From: Pseudovibrio flavus
GTDB lineage: Bacteria; Pseudomonadota; Alphaproteobacteria; Rhizobiales; Stappiaceae
Assembly: GCF_009711345.1 (NCBI RefSeq)
Contig: NZ_SMMA01000054.1
Span: 1 to 64,000, forward strand
Length of the DNA stretch: 64,000 nt
Direction: 5' to 3'
The translations under genes were made by a program, and so were the position numbers. The notes under the pieces were generated by a model, which saw nothing but the letters and a program-made list of their open reading frames with translations, was not told the DNA's origin and made no database searches. Below, piece by piece: positions 26,589 through 34,899 of the stretch; position 1 is the stretch's first letter; every line of letters begins with the position of its first letter.

Positions 26589-27470
26589 ATGACACTTTCA
26601 GAAAATCCGTTTTCAGAAGCTGATAAAGATCGACGTGAAATCTGGACAATGCTCGTTGATCGCGACATTGAAGCATTCATCGCGCAAGACTGGTCTCTTG
26701 TTGCAAATGACTTTGATACAGAAGCATTTATGGGCGTTGATGCAGGCGGCTCTGCCAATCCAGATTCTTGGCGACTACGGTTCTCATCCCTAGACATCTA
26801 CAAGGAAGAATGGCTGCGTCAGGCAGCTGCATCAGCAGAAGTTGAGTACGCTGAAGACCTTGCCGCTGGCATTCACCGCGCAACCACTTTGCGCGACATC
26901 GAAATTTCCGGCGACACTGCCATTGCCCGCAAGAAATTTGACGGCACTATACTGCGCAAAGACGGCGGCCGCGATCAGCTCAACTGGCAAACGCTCTATT
27001 ATGTTTCCAAGCGTTCCGGCCGTTGGCGCATCACCGGTTTTACTGGCTATCTTCCAAATCCGATGGGCGCGATTGACCGCAAAGGCCCTGCTGTTTCTCT
27101 CCCTGAAGGAGCAGGCCAGCACGTGACCGCCGGTCCTTATTCCCCTGTTCTGGAGGTTTCCTCCGAGCGTCTGGTGGTGATCTCTGGTCAGGTAGCCGTT
27201 GCGAAAAACGGCGATGTTATTGGCGATACAATTGAAGAGCAAACCCGCGCTACGTTGGAGAACTGCCGCGTTCAGCTGGCAAGTGCCGGATGCGGTCTGG
27301 CTGATGTCTTCAAGGTTAACATCTACATGACGGACCTTGCGCTTTGGCCGCGCATGAATGCTGTCTACGACGAAATTATGCCTCATCCACGGCCTGTCCG
27401 GGCAGCAGTTGGCACCAAGCTCCTGCCGGGCTTTGAGGTGGAAGTAGAAATGTGGGCTGTCAAAAGATAG
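26589..27470 (+). CDS. Fusion of a SnoaL/NTF2-like domain and a Rid domain
   Basis: Residues 1-160 look like an NTF2/SnoaL-like fold (SRRYD-free, with WRITGFTGYLP at its end), a fold used by isomerases and many binding proteins. Residues 175-293 are a Rid domain, with SGQVAVAKNGDVIG and EVEVEMWAV. The carboxylate-binding arginine of active Rid proteins is present in PVRAAVG. I do not know a characterised protein with this pairing. It may guide an enamine/imine intermediate from one domain to the other. It heads the enolase/creatininase side of the cluster, but a terminator separates it from the enolase gene. Confidence 0.75.
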   Translation: MTLSENPFSEADKDRREIWTMLVDRDIEAFIAQDWSLVANDFDTEAFMGVDAGGSANPDSWRLRFSSLDIYKEEWLRQAAASAEVEYAEDLAAGIHRATTLRDIEISGDTAIARKKFDGTILRKDGGRDQLNWQTLYYVSKRSGRWRITGFTGYLPNPMGAIDRKGPAVSLPEGAGQHVTAGPYSPVLEVSSERLVVISGQVAVAKNGDVIGDTIEEQTRATLENCRVQLASAGCGLADVFKVNIYMTDLALWPRMNAVYDEIMPHPRPVRAAVGTKLLPGFEVEVEMWAVKR

Positions 27471-27569
27471 CTACTTTTCAAAAGGTTGGCGATGAGTGAA
27501 GCGAAAAAGACGCCCCGCACCAACCTCATAACTTTGAATATGTGCACTCCCATAATTCATCGGCCACAG

Positions 27570-27603
27570 GCACCTCGGTTCTAAACATCGGGGTGCTTTT
27601 TCT
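27570..27603 (+). terminator. Rho-independent terminator or attenuator
   Basis: An 8-bp stem (GCACCTCG/CGGGGTGC, one G-T pair) is followed by TTTTTCT. It lies 100 bases after the Rid-fusion stop and 41 bases before the enolase-family start. Transcription of the enolase gene must come from readthrough or from a promoter in this gap. Confidence 0.75.
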
Positions 27604-27643
27604 AGCCCTGCTGCAGATAGGGCGAAGCGTGGAAGGACGAGAT

Positions 27644-28789
27644 ATGGCGTTAGCCGACGATACAATCATCGGATTTGAATTTGCAGAAGTAGTGGTTCCA
27701 ACAAACCCCGGAGTAATTAACTCTGAAGGTTTGGATAAGCCTTTGCATATGCTTCCAGTTGGCGGCAAAGCTGCATGGTCTGTCCAGTTCGACGAGTTGC
27801 CAAAGCTCATCTTGCACCTGAAGCTTGCGGGCGGTGTTGTCGGCCTTGGCGAGTTCTACCGCGACCACGAGTGGCCCCGCGTTGAAGCCATCGTCAACGG
27901 TCTCATGGGGCTCCGCCTTTCCGAGTTGACGCTTCAAGATCTGCCGCTTCCGCTCTGCCGTGAGTATGACGGTTTCGAATGCGCCATCTGGGATGCTTAT
28001 GCAAAACTGCTCGGCGTGCCGATGCATAAACTGCTTGGCGGCGCTATTCGGGACCGCGTGCGTGTCGGCGCTTGGTCCAGCCACCGCAGGGTCGAGGAAG
28101 TTGGTCCACTTGCAGCAGCTTTTCAGGAGCAGGGCTTTGATTGCATTAAGTTTAAATGCGATCTTGATGATGATCCGGTCGCTTGGTGCCGTGAAATTGC
28201 CAGCCATGCGCCGGGTATGAAAGTCATTCTGGACCCTAACCAGCGCTGGGAAAATTCCAGCAGTGCGCGCCCGATTATCAAGGCGCTTGAAGAGGTTGGA
28301 AACATCCTCGCCCTTGAAGATCCGATCCCGCGCTGGATGCTGCAGGAATATGCGGACCTTCGCCAGTTCTCATCGCTCTCTATAGCGCTGCACGTTTCCC
28401 TTCCATACGTTTATCAAGGCCAGCGCCCGTATGATGCGATTAACGCTTTGACACACCGTGCAGTCGACGGGTTCAACTTTAATGGTGGTCTAGCGCGCTT
28501 CAAAGAGCTGGATGCCATTGCCCGTACCGCCAACCTTTCTTGCTGGCATGGCTCAGAAGTAGACCTCGGTATTCTAGAGGCAATGTATGTTCACCAGTCC
28601 GCAGCAGCTCGTAGCTGTATCTGGCCGGGGGATATCTTCGGGCGGCTGATCCGCAGTCATGATCTTCTGAAAGAGCCTCTCACGATCAAAGCTCCTTATG
28701 CCTTTATTCCGGAAGGACCGGGTTTGGGAATTGAGCTGGATGAAGATGCGATTGAGCGCTTTAAAGTTGGCGAGAGGGCCTTTTCATGA
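27644..28789 (+). CDS. Enolase-superfamily (mandelate racemase/muconate cycloisomerase-like) protein
   Basis: This cofactor-free racemase, cycloisomerase or acid-sugar dehydratase has an N-terminal capping domain and a barrel with the KxK motif (IKFKCD). Metal ligands Asp in ILDPNQRW and Glu in LEDPIP are present. The usual third acidic ligand is not obvious, and the strand reads SIALHVSLPY instead. The start at 27644 is supported by GGAAGGA upstream; a longer frame would run through the terminator. It overlaps the creatininase-like gene by 4 bases. The absent third ligand makes canonical activity uncertain. Confidence 0.8.
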   Translation: MALADDTIIGFEFAEVVVPTNPGVINSEGLDKPLHMLPVGGKAAWSVQFDELPKLILHLKLAGGVVGLGEFYRDHEWPRVEAIVNGLMGLRLSELTLQDLPLPLCREYDGFECAIWDAYAKLLGVPMHKLLGGAIRDRVRVGAWSSHRRVEEVGPLAAAFQEQGFDCIKFKCDLDDDPVAWCREIASHAPGMKVILDPNQRWENSSSARPIIKALEEVGNILALEDPIPRWMLQEYADLRQFSSLSIALHVSLPYVYQGQRPYDAINALTHRAVDGFNFNGGLARFKELDAIARTANLSCWHGSEVDLGILEAMYVHQSAAARSCIWPGDIFGRLIRSHDLLKEPLTIKAPYAFIPEGPGLGIELDEDAIERFKVGERAFS

Positions 28790-29568
28790 AGTGGGAAGAG
28801 CTCACCAGCCCTAAAATCGCGGCTCTCGACAAGAGCATTCCAGTTGTGATGAATATCGCGGCAATCGAGCAGCATGGTCCTCATTTGCCGCTAGCGACGG
28901 ATGCATTGATCGGCGAACATTTCATCAGCCGCCTGAATGCTGAAAGGGGAGAGCAAGTGCTTGTTCTCCCTCAGATTAAGGTCTGCTGTTCCCGACATCA
29001 TATGGATTTTGCGGGTACCTTGACTGCAAGCCATACAACGCTTCTGGAATACATCAGCGAAATTGCGGCCTCTGTATTCCAAGCTGGCTTCCAAACCTTT
29101 GTGCTGCTCAATAGCCATGGCGGCAATCAGGCGATTGGTCAGGTGGCTGTCGAAAAGATCGGCGCAGATTATCCTGACAGGCAAGTTGCGTTGGCGACTT
29201 GGTGGTCGCTTGCAAGGGAGGAGCTTAAGGCGCTCTCAGAAAGTGGCCCGTTCGGCACCGGACATGCTTGTGAGCTGGAAACATCGTTGATCCAGCTGAT
29301 CGCACCTCACTTGGTGGAAGCCCCTGTTCCTGATGGGCTGCACTATGAGCGGATGTTCGCGCAGGCAGATGGTGACATGCTGTCAGCTGGCAGCGCGAGC
29401 CTCTATCGTTCCATGAAGGAAATCTCTGGCGGATCAGGTGTTGTAGGTGCTGTTGAAACGGCGAGCGCTGAGAAAGGGCAACGCATTTCCGACATTGTCA
29501 CAGCGCAACTTGTACGCTTTGTGGACGAACTCAGAGACTACGGAACCCGTAGAACCTATGGAAACTAG
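28786..29568 (+). CDS. Creatininase-family amidohydrolase
   Basis: This 260-residue member of the creatininase/FAPy deformylase family (PF02633) has metal ligands visible in EQHGPHLPLATDAL (Glu, His, Asp), LNSHGGN (His) and the late Glu in CELETS. The family hydrolyses cyclic amides such as creatinine and riboflavin-pathway formamides, and some members act on sugar lactams. Coupling to an enolase-family gene suggests it opens a lactam or amide made or used in that pathway. The substrate is unknown. Confidence 0.85.
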   Translation: MKWEELTSPKIAALDKSIPVVMNIAAIEQHGPHLPLATDALIGEHFISRLNAERGEQVLVLPQIKVCCSRHHMDFAGTLTASHTTLLEYISEIAASVFQAGFQTFVLLNSHGGNQAIGQVAVEKIGADYPDRQVALATWWSLAREELKALSESGPFGTGHACELETSLIQLIAPHLVEAPVPDGLHYERMFAQADGDMLSAGSASLYRSMKEISGGSGVVGAVETASAEKGQRISDIVTAQLVRFVDELRDYGTRRTYGN

Positions 29569-29691
29569 GGTTTGCGCTGATTGATTTATTAGGCATTACC
29601 AAAAGGAAAGTATGTAAACGATATTTTGAAAACAGTGCGTATCTGATGCGTTTACTAAATGATGTCCTTTGGTGTCATAGTTTTTTCTTTT

Positions 29692-29733
29692 TCTCGACCT
29701 ATGAAACTCCCCCTGATAGGGTATAGGTCGAGA
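29692..29733 (+). other. Long perfect hairpin upstream of the histidine-rich gene
   Basis: An 11-bp perfect inverted repeat (TCTCGACCTAT/ATAGGTCGAGA) with a 20-base loop that has an inner CCC/GGG stem lies 45 bases before the histidine-rich start. It is not followed by a T-run on either strand. It may be an operator or a structured 5' leader. Confidence 0.55.
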
Positions 29734-29778
29734 TCGACATTCGGTCGGCCGATATAAAAAACAAGAAAGCCGGTTCAA

Positions 29779-30060
29779 ATGAGCGAAAATAAGCAAAAAA
29801 CGTCTTATACAACGAAAGAAAAAATGGCTCGCCGCTACGATGACGACCATGAACACAAGCATGACAAAGATCATCTAGACTATGAGACCGGCCACAAATC
29901 GCATCCTCATCAGGAGCATGGTGGCAATCCGGAAGGCCATAAGCATCCGCATAAGCATCATGATAGAGGTAGCCATTCTGATGATCGGCACCATCATGAC
30001 AAGATGCATGACCACAAAGAGCATACCCGTGAGCACCACAAGAAGGGTCACGAGGAATAA
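29779..30060 (+). CDS. Small histidine-rich protein, probable metal binder
   Basis: Of 93 residues, 23 are histidine and many others are Asp, Glu, Lys or Arg. The histidines come in HxH and HH pairs (DDDHEHKHDKDH, KHPHKHHDRG, RHHHDKMHDHKEH). There is no signal peptide or hydrophobic segment, so the protein is probably cytosolic and disordered without metal. Binding and storage of nickel, zinc, copper or cobalt is the obvious guess. A structured leader lies upstream and a clear terminator downstream, so it is a single-gene unit. The start codon lacks a strong ribosome site; an internal ATG at 29824 is an alternative. Confidence 0.65.
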   Translation: MSENKQKTSYTTKEKMARRYDDDHEHKHDKDHLDYETGHKSHPHQEHGGNPEGHKHPHKHHDRGSHSDDRHHHDKMHDHKEHTREHHKKGHEE

Positions 30061-30086
30061 GCTCTTCCAAGATCAAGGTTCGCAAT

Positions 30087-30125
30087 CGGCACCGACCTGG
30101 CTTAAGGCGGTGCCGTTTCTATTTG
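30087..30125 (+). terminator. Rho-independent terminator
   Basis: A perfect 8-bp stem CGGCACCG/CGGTGCCG is followed by TTTCTATTT, 26 bases after the histidine-rich stop. It ends that transcript before the convergent nagA gene. Confidence 0.8.
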
Positions 30126-30129
30126 TGCT

Positions 30130-31323
30130 TTAGGAAAATAGGGTTCCGTCTACAACCGTTCCGCAGGCTTCTAGGCCATCGGATAGCAGCGTGAGGCCAG
30201 CGCGGTAACCTTCTTTCACGTGCCCCAGTTCGCTGGCAAGGCCAAGAGCGCTAGCTGGATTGGTAGAGGCCATCTTGATTGCGCGGCTTACGGAAACGCC
30301 GCTGAAGTCAATCATCTTGCGCAGCGCTTCATCCATGGCAAGGTGTGCACCGGCCAAGGTGCCTGCAGCATCGGTCAAACGGCCATCATTGAGGTAAATC
30401 TTGTTCCCGAAAACAAAGAACTCGGTGGTCTTGCCAGCCAGCGTTTGCATGGCATCTGTAACCAGACACAGGTGGTCAGGCATCAGCTTTGCAGTCATTT
30501 TGATGTTCTGCGGATGGACATGATAGCCATCTGCAATGATGCCCGCATAGAGCGAGCCTGATGAGACGACAGTGCCAACAACACCTGGTTCCCGTCCCTC
30601 AATTTGCGACATGGCGTTAAAGAGATGTGTTGCGCCGGAAAGACCTTCTTCCATAGCAATTTGCATATCTTTGTGTGTCGCTTGCGAGTGGCCAGCAAAG
30701 ACAATGCGCCCCTCAGAAACGAGGCGTTTGATGGTCTGCGGCTTTTGGCATTCTGGTGCGAGCGTTATGAGCAGCTTACCGGAGAAGGGGGCGCAGAGGC
30801 GCTCAAGGTCATCTTCTTCCAGCGTGCGAATGCAGCCGGGAGGGTGAATGCCCGGTCTACGTGGGGAAAGGAACGGCCCTTCAAGGTGAAGCCCTAAAAC
30901 ACCTTTCTCACCGGCCCGAATAGCAGCATCTGCCGCTTCAATAGCTGCGGTGTATGCGCTGTCTTCTGCGGTGATAAATGTTGGCATGCAATAGGCTGTG
31001 CCGCCTTGTCGGGCACCCGCTGCAATGGCCGCTACAGCTTCCTTTGTGGGCATGTCATTGAACTGAACGTCTAGGGCTCCGTTGATCTGAATATCAATAA
31101 AACCCGGCGCTACGATGGGCGCGATGTGGGCCCCGAGCTTCATCGCAGAGGCTGTATTGGAGGGCTCAACCCGAACGATTTTCTCGCCCTCAATCCAGAT
31201 CAGTTGGTCAGATATTGGAGCTTCAGCGCTGCCGTCATAGAGCGTGCGCGCAAAAACGAGCGAAACCTGCTGGGCCTTCGCGCATCCATGGTGATCTGTC
31301 AGGCTTCGTAGTGACTTGTTCAT
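30130..31323 (-). CDS. nagA: N-acetylglucosamine-6-phosphate deacetylase
   Basis: This amidohydrolase removes acetate from GlcNAc-6-phosphate to give glucosamine-6-phosphate. Family marks are GFIDIQINGALDVQF, HLEGPFLSPRRPGIHP (metal Glu), GHSQAT, ATHLFNAM and VTDAM (catalytic Asp). At 397 residues it is full length. It is the last gene of the sialic-acid operon and completes the path from ManNAc-6-phosphate, via GlcNAc-6-phosphate, toward glycolysis. No nagB is seen in the window. Confidence 0.92.
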   Translation of the reverse strand: MNKSLRSLTDHHGCAKAQQVSLVFARTLYDGSAEAPISDQLIWIEGEKIVRVEPSNTASAMKLGAHIAPIVAPGFIDIQINGALDVQFNDMPTKEAVAAIAAGARQGGTAYCMPTFITAEDSAYTAAIEAADAAIRAGEKGVLGLHLEGPFLSPRRPGIHPPGCIRTLEEDDLERLCAPFSGKLLITLAPECQKPQTIKRLVSEGRIVFAGHSQATHKDMQIAMEEGLSGATHLFNAMSQIEGREPGVVGTVVSSGSLYAGIIADGYHVHPQNIKMTAKLMPDHLCLVTDAMQTLAGKTTEFFVFGNKIYLNDGRLTDAAGTLAGAHLAMDEALRKMIDFSGVSVSRAIKMASTNPASALGLASELGHVKEGYRAGLTLLSDGLEACGTVVDGTLFS

Positions 31324-31383
31324 GGGTGGCTCCGCTCGAAATTATCGTTGTTTTATAGATGTGAAACGCAATTAGGCCTGTTT

Positions 31384-32301
31384 TCAGGCATCGGCAAGTT
31401 GCTTTTGGCTGGTCGCTTCAATCAGCGCGCCCCAAAGCCCTGCATCATGCCCAAGTACAGCGGGCTTAATGGCTGGGCGAAAAATCTCTGGAATGTCAGC
31501 GCTCGCTTCCAGCACCATGTCCAAATACCCTTCCGCAAGGCCAACGCTGCCGCCCAAGGCAACGCTCTCAACGCCCACAATGGCGCGTAGGTCAGAGCAA
31601 ACCTCGGCAATTGCCAAAGCTGAGATGCGTACGATGTTGGTGGCCCAAGCCTCTCCAGATCGCATTGCGGCGAAAACTGCGGGGGCTTCTGTTTTTTCGC
31701 CGCGTAGCTCGCTCGCTATCCGGCCAATGGCGGTGCCGGATGCGATGCTCTCCACGGTGCCAAAACGTCCGCTACCACAGGTGCTTGTGGCAAAACGAGA
31801 GGAGGCGAACCCGACGTGTCCTTGTAAGCCGCTTGGCGCTTTTAGCAGGGTATCGCCTGCAACAATACCGCCGCCAACACCGGTTGAAATGCTGATGAAA
31901 GCGAAGGGCGAGGCGTAGCGCTGTTGATTGAGACGATACTCACCCAATGCTGCCGCTTGAACATCATTCAGCATTGTAACTGAGCGGCCAATGCGCTGCT
32001 CGATCAGCTTCGCCAGCGGCTCGCTCGGCATCTGCTTCATGGTTTGCTTATTGACCGCTTGTAGGCAGCCGTCCGCATCAACGCGGCCGGTCACAGCAAC
32101 GCCTACAGGGACTGAGGTACCCGCTGGAAACTGTGAAATTAGGTCAGGCAAACAATCAAGCCATTCGGTAAAGCCAGAGCCTTTGGGAGTGGCGGTTTGC
32201 AGGCGCTTGATGATCTTCCCGCCTTCTATTTGGGCGGCGGCGATCTTGGTGCCGCCGATGTCAATGGCAAGGCCTGTCAGTTGGCTGCAAGGTGTCATCA
32301 A
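31384..32301 (-). CDS. nanK: ROK-family N-acetylmannosamine kinase
   Basis: This ATP-dependent sugar kinase of the ROK family has DIGGTKIAAAQ for phosphate binding, LNDVQAAALGE (catalytic Asp), and GVGGGIVAG. In the sialic-acid operon it should phosphorylate ManNAc. The zinc motif of ROK proteins, normally CxCGxxGCxE, is degenerate here: the sequence reads CGSGRFGTVES, keeping only the first cysteine. The fold may be stabilised without zinc. It overlaps nanE by 4 bases. Confidence 0.87.
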   Translation of the reverse strand: MMTPCSQLTGLAIDIGGTKIAAAQIEGGKIIKRLQTATPKGSGFTEWLDCLPDLISQFPAGTSVPVGVAVTGRVDADGCLQAVNKQTMKQMPSEPLAKLIEQRIGRSVTMLNDVQAAALGEYRLNQQRYASPFAFISISTGVGGGIVAGDTLLKAPSGLQGHVGFASSRFATSTCGSGRFGTVESIASGTAIGRIASELRGEKTEAPAVFAAMRSGEAWATNIVRISALAIAEVCSDLRAIVGVESVALGGSVGLAEGYLDMVLEASADIPEIFRPAIKPAVLGHDAGLWGALIEATSQKQLADA

Positions 32302-32987
32302 TCGCCCCTCCGCTGATAAGCCTCGCTTACTCCCTTTTCAAACCACTCAACCATCACCTCTAGGCGGGTGAGGGCGCTGCCGACAGTTACGCTGTCTGCG
32401 CCATTGCTCATAGCTTCTGCAGCAAGTGCTGGCGTATTGAAACGTCCTTCGGCCATCACGAACGCACCCAACTCGGAGAACTGGCGCAGCAGGGCAAAGT
32501 CCGGCTCTGGTCCCTTGTCCTTCGTCTCTTCCGTGTAGCCGGAAAGAGTGGTGCCGATGATCTCGACTTTATGCTCAAGGGCGAAATAGGCATCATCCAT
32601 GGAGGAGCAGTCCGCCATAATGAGCTTTCCAGCCTTGCGGATTTCGGCAATTACAGCCTCGCGGCTATCAGGGCGCTCTCTGGATGTTCCGTCATAGGCG
32701 ATAATGTCAGCGCCAGCTTCTGCCAAGGCTTTGGCATGGTCTGCCAGAACGGTGATGCGCACCGGAGTATCTTCCAGATCCGACTTCACGATACCGATGA
32801 TCGGCACGGAAACGGTTGGCCGAACAGCTTTCAGGTTTTCGACACCTTCGATACGTAGACCTGCTGCCCCACCAGCGACAGCGGCTTGAGCAAGAGCAGC
32901 AACAATCTCGGGCTTATCGAGGGGCCCGTTGTCTACCGGCTGGCAGGAGACAACAAGACCACCTTTCAATTGGGATAGAATATCCAT
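32298..32987 (-). CDS. nanE: N-acylglucosamine-6-phosphate 2-epimerase
   Basis: This epimerase converts ManNAc-6-phosphate to GlcNAc-6-phosphate and has a TIM-barrel fold. The motifs are the early SCQPVDNGPLD, the mid IAYDGTSRERP, ADCSSMDDA and IIGTTLSGYTEE, all typical of NanE. The length of 229 residues is standard. It is followed by nanK with an ATGA overlap and preceded by the TRAP permease genes, so uptake and catabolism are transcribed together. Confidence 0.92.
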   Translation of the reverse strand: MDILSQLKGGLVVSCQPVDNGPLDKPEIVAALAQAAVAGGAAGLRIEGVENLKAVRPTVSVPIIGIVKSDLEDTPVRITVLADHAKALAEAGADIIAYDGTSRERPDSREAVIAEIRKAGKLIMADCSSMDDAYFALEHKVEIIGTTLSGYTEETKDKGPEPDFALLRQFSELGAFVMAEGRFNTPALAAEAMSNGADSVTVGSALTRLEVMVEWFEKGVSEAYQRRGD

Positions 32988-33006
32988 CTACTTGATCCTT
33001 AGTCCC

Positions 33007-34281
33007 TTACTGGAGCAGAGATGGCAGGCCGGTTGCCAGAACAGGGAAGAAACCAACCAGAATGAGCACTACGAACGGCGGGATGAGCCAAGGAATGATG
33101 GCTTTTGCTAAGTGGTGATATGGAATGTCGCCAACCTTTGCCACCACGAACAGCGCCATGCCCATAGGCGGTGTCAGTGTCGAGATGGTGAGGTTGAGAA
33201 CAACCATGATACCGAAGTGCAGCGGATCAATGCCGTAGGTCAGAGAAACCGGAACCAGAATTGGCACGATGATCAGCAGGATTGCCAGAACGTCAATGAA
33301 TGCGCCTAGAACGAAGATCATCAGGTTCACTGCAATCAGGAAGGTCACGGGACTGTCGATCCAGCCCATGAATAGCGCCGTGATCTGCTGAGGTGCCTGC
33401 TCGCGAGCAAGAACGAACGAGAGCAGAGAAACACCGGCAATAATCGTCGCGATGGAAGCTGATGTCGTCGTTGTTTCGTACACCGCATCCCAGAACTTCT
33501 TGAAGGTCATCTCACGGTAAATGAAGATGTCGATCAAAAGCGCATAGATAACGGTAACCGCCGCCGCTTCAGTGGGTGAAAACAGACCGGAGAAGATGCC
33601 ACCCACGATGACAACTGGCGTAAGCAGGGCAGGGAACGAGCGGACGAACTTATCCAAAACCTCGCCTGCGGTGAAAGCGCGGTCTCGCGGGTAGTTATGC
33701 TTTTTCGCCAGCACATAGACCATGATCATCAAGGTCGCTGCGCATAGGAAACCCGGCACAACACCGCCAAGAAACAGACTGCCGATGGAGGTGTTGGAGA
33801 TCACGCCATAGAGAACCATCGTAATGCTAGGCGGCACAAGCGGGCCAATCATGGAAGAGGCAGCCGTCACCGAACCGGAGAACTTGTCCGGATAGCCAGC
33901 ATCACGCATGGCGCGGATTTCCATTTTTCCTAGACCGCCAGCATCTGCCACAACAGAGCCGGACATGCCGGAAAAGAAGAGTGATGCCAGAACGTTAACA
34001 TGGCCGAGGCCGCCAGAAATGCGGCCTACCAGAGCACGGGCAAAACCAAACAAATGGTTGGTGATGCCGGCGGAATTCAAAATAGCGGCGGCCAGCAAGA
34101 AGAGTGGCACGGCCAGAATAGGGAAGCTGTTCAAGCCATCGGACATCAGCTGCACGGCAAAATTGATGCCGGAGCCTGTGTAGAGAAAGTATCCGATGGA
34201 CACAAAGATCATGGCGATGCCAATCGGCACGCCGACGAACACCATGGCCAGCCATGCAAGACAGATCGTAAGAAGCGTCAT
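33007..34281 (-). CDS. TRAP transporter large permease (sialic-acid type)
   Basis: This 12-helix DctM/SiaM-family membrane subunit forms the transport path of a sodium-driven TRAP importer. Family marks are GVPIGIAMIFVSIGY near the start and the PLFLLAA, GHVNVLASLFFSGMSGS and IGPLVPPSITMVLYG segments. It overlaps the small permease gene by 4 bases. Its place between nanE and siaP-like genes points to sialic acid as the substrate. Confidence 0.92.
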   Translation of the reverse strand: MTLLTICLAWLAMVFVGVPIGIAMIFVSIGYFLYTGSGINFAVQLMSDGLNSFPILAVPLFLLAAAILNSAGITNHLFGFARALVGRISGGLGHVNVLASLFFSGMSGSVVADAGGLGKMEIRAMRDAGYPDKFSGSVTAASSMIGPLVPPSITMVLYGVISNTSIGSLFLGGVVPGFLCAATLMIMVYVLAKKHNYPRDRAFTAGEVLDKFVRSFPALLTPVVIVGGIFSGLFSPTEAAAVTVIYALLIDIFIYREMTFKKFWDAVYETTTTSASIATIIAGVSLLSFVLAREQAPQQITALFMGWIDSPVTFLIAVNLMIFVLGAFIDVLAILLIIVPILVPVSLTYGIDPLHFGIMVVLNLTISTLTPPMGMALFVVAKVGDIPYHHLAKAIIPWLIPPFVVLILVGFFPVLATGLPSLLQ

Positions 34282-34781
34282 ACAGCGGCCTCCTCTTCAT
34301 TGGTTTTTACGGCTGGTTGGCGCAGGGCTTTAACGTCTTTGAAAATACGCATGGCTACGCGGAAAATTATAAAGAAGGAGGCAACGAAGAACCCGCAATA
34401 CATTGCTGCATCAGTCAGCGGCAGGGTCACACTCTCGTTCCACCATGTACGGTTTACGGTCTTCCAAGCGATTTGGCATAGCTTGATCATGACGCCGAGA
34501 TAGATAACGTCGAAAATCAGATAGAGAACGGCTTTCACCTTCTCTCCAAGGAGTTCGGCAATAAACTCCATGCGCAGGTGACCGTTTGTCCGTTCAACCT
34601 CGGCAATTCCAATAAAGGCCATCCAGACCCAGATCCATCGGGCCAGCTCTTCTGTCCAGATAGGTGGGTTGAATGAGCTTAAGCGACCGGAAATCTGAAG
34701 AACGATTACAGCAATCAGGATGATGAACAAGCAGGACGCAACACAGCCTTCGAAGCTGTAGCGTTTACCGGAATTTTCCAT
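34278..34781 (-). CDS. TRAP transporter small permease (sialic-acid type)
   Basis: This is the four-helix DctQ/SiaQ-type subunit, with the conserved WTEELARWIWVWMAFIG segment. The start at MENSGKR (34781) is chosen because the longer in-frame start lies inside a perfect hairpin in the gap after the binding-protein gene. It is 168 residues, normal for the family. Confidence 0.88.
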   Translation of the reverse strand: MENSGKRYSFEGCVASCLFIILIAVIVLQISGRLSSFNPPIWTEELARWIWVWMAFIGIAEVERTNGHLRMEFIAELLGEKVKAVLYLIFDVIYLGVMIKLCQIAWKTVNRTWWNESVTLPLTDAAMYCGFFVASFFIIFRVAMRIFKDVKALRQPAVKTNEEEAAV

Positions 34782-34810
34782 GAGAGCGCCTGTGACTTTG
34801 TTGCAAAAGG

Positions 34811-34836
34811 GATGTCCGGCATAGCTGCCGGACATC
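34811..34836 (-). terminator. Intercistronic hairpin after the TRAP binding-protein gene
   Basis: A perfect 11-bp stem (GATGTCCGGCA/TGCCGGACATC) with a 4-base loop lies between the binding protein and small-permease genes. It has no T-run, so it is probably an RNA-stabilising or partial-termination element that favours binding-protein expression. Confidence 0.65.
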
Positions 34837-34899
34837 GGGATGCGGTGCGGAATGCTTGCCAGCCCTATCGGAGGTTAGAGCCAGCAAGCCCGCAGTGCA

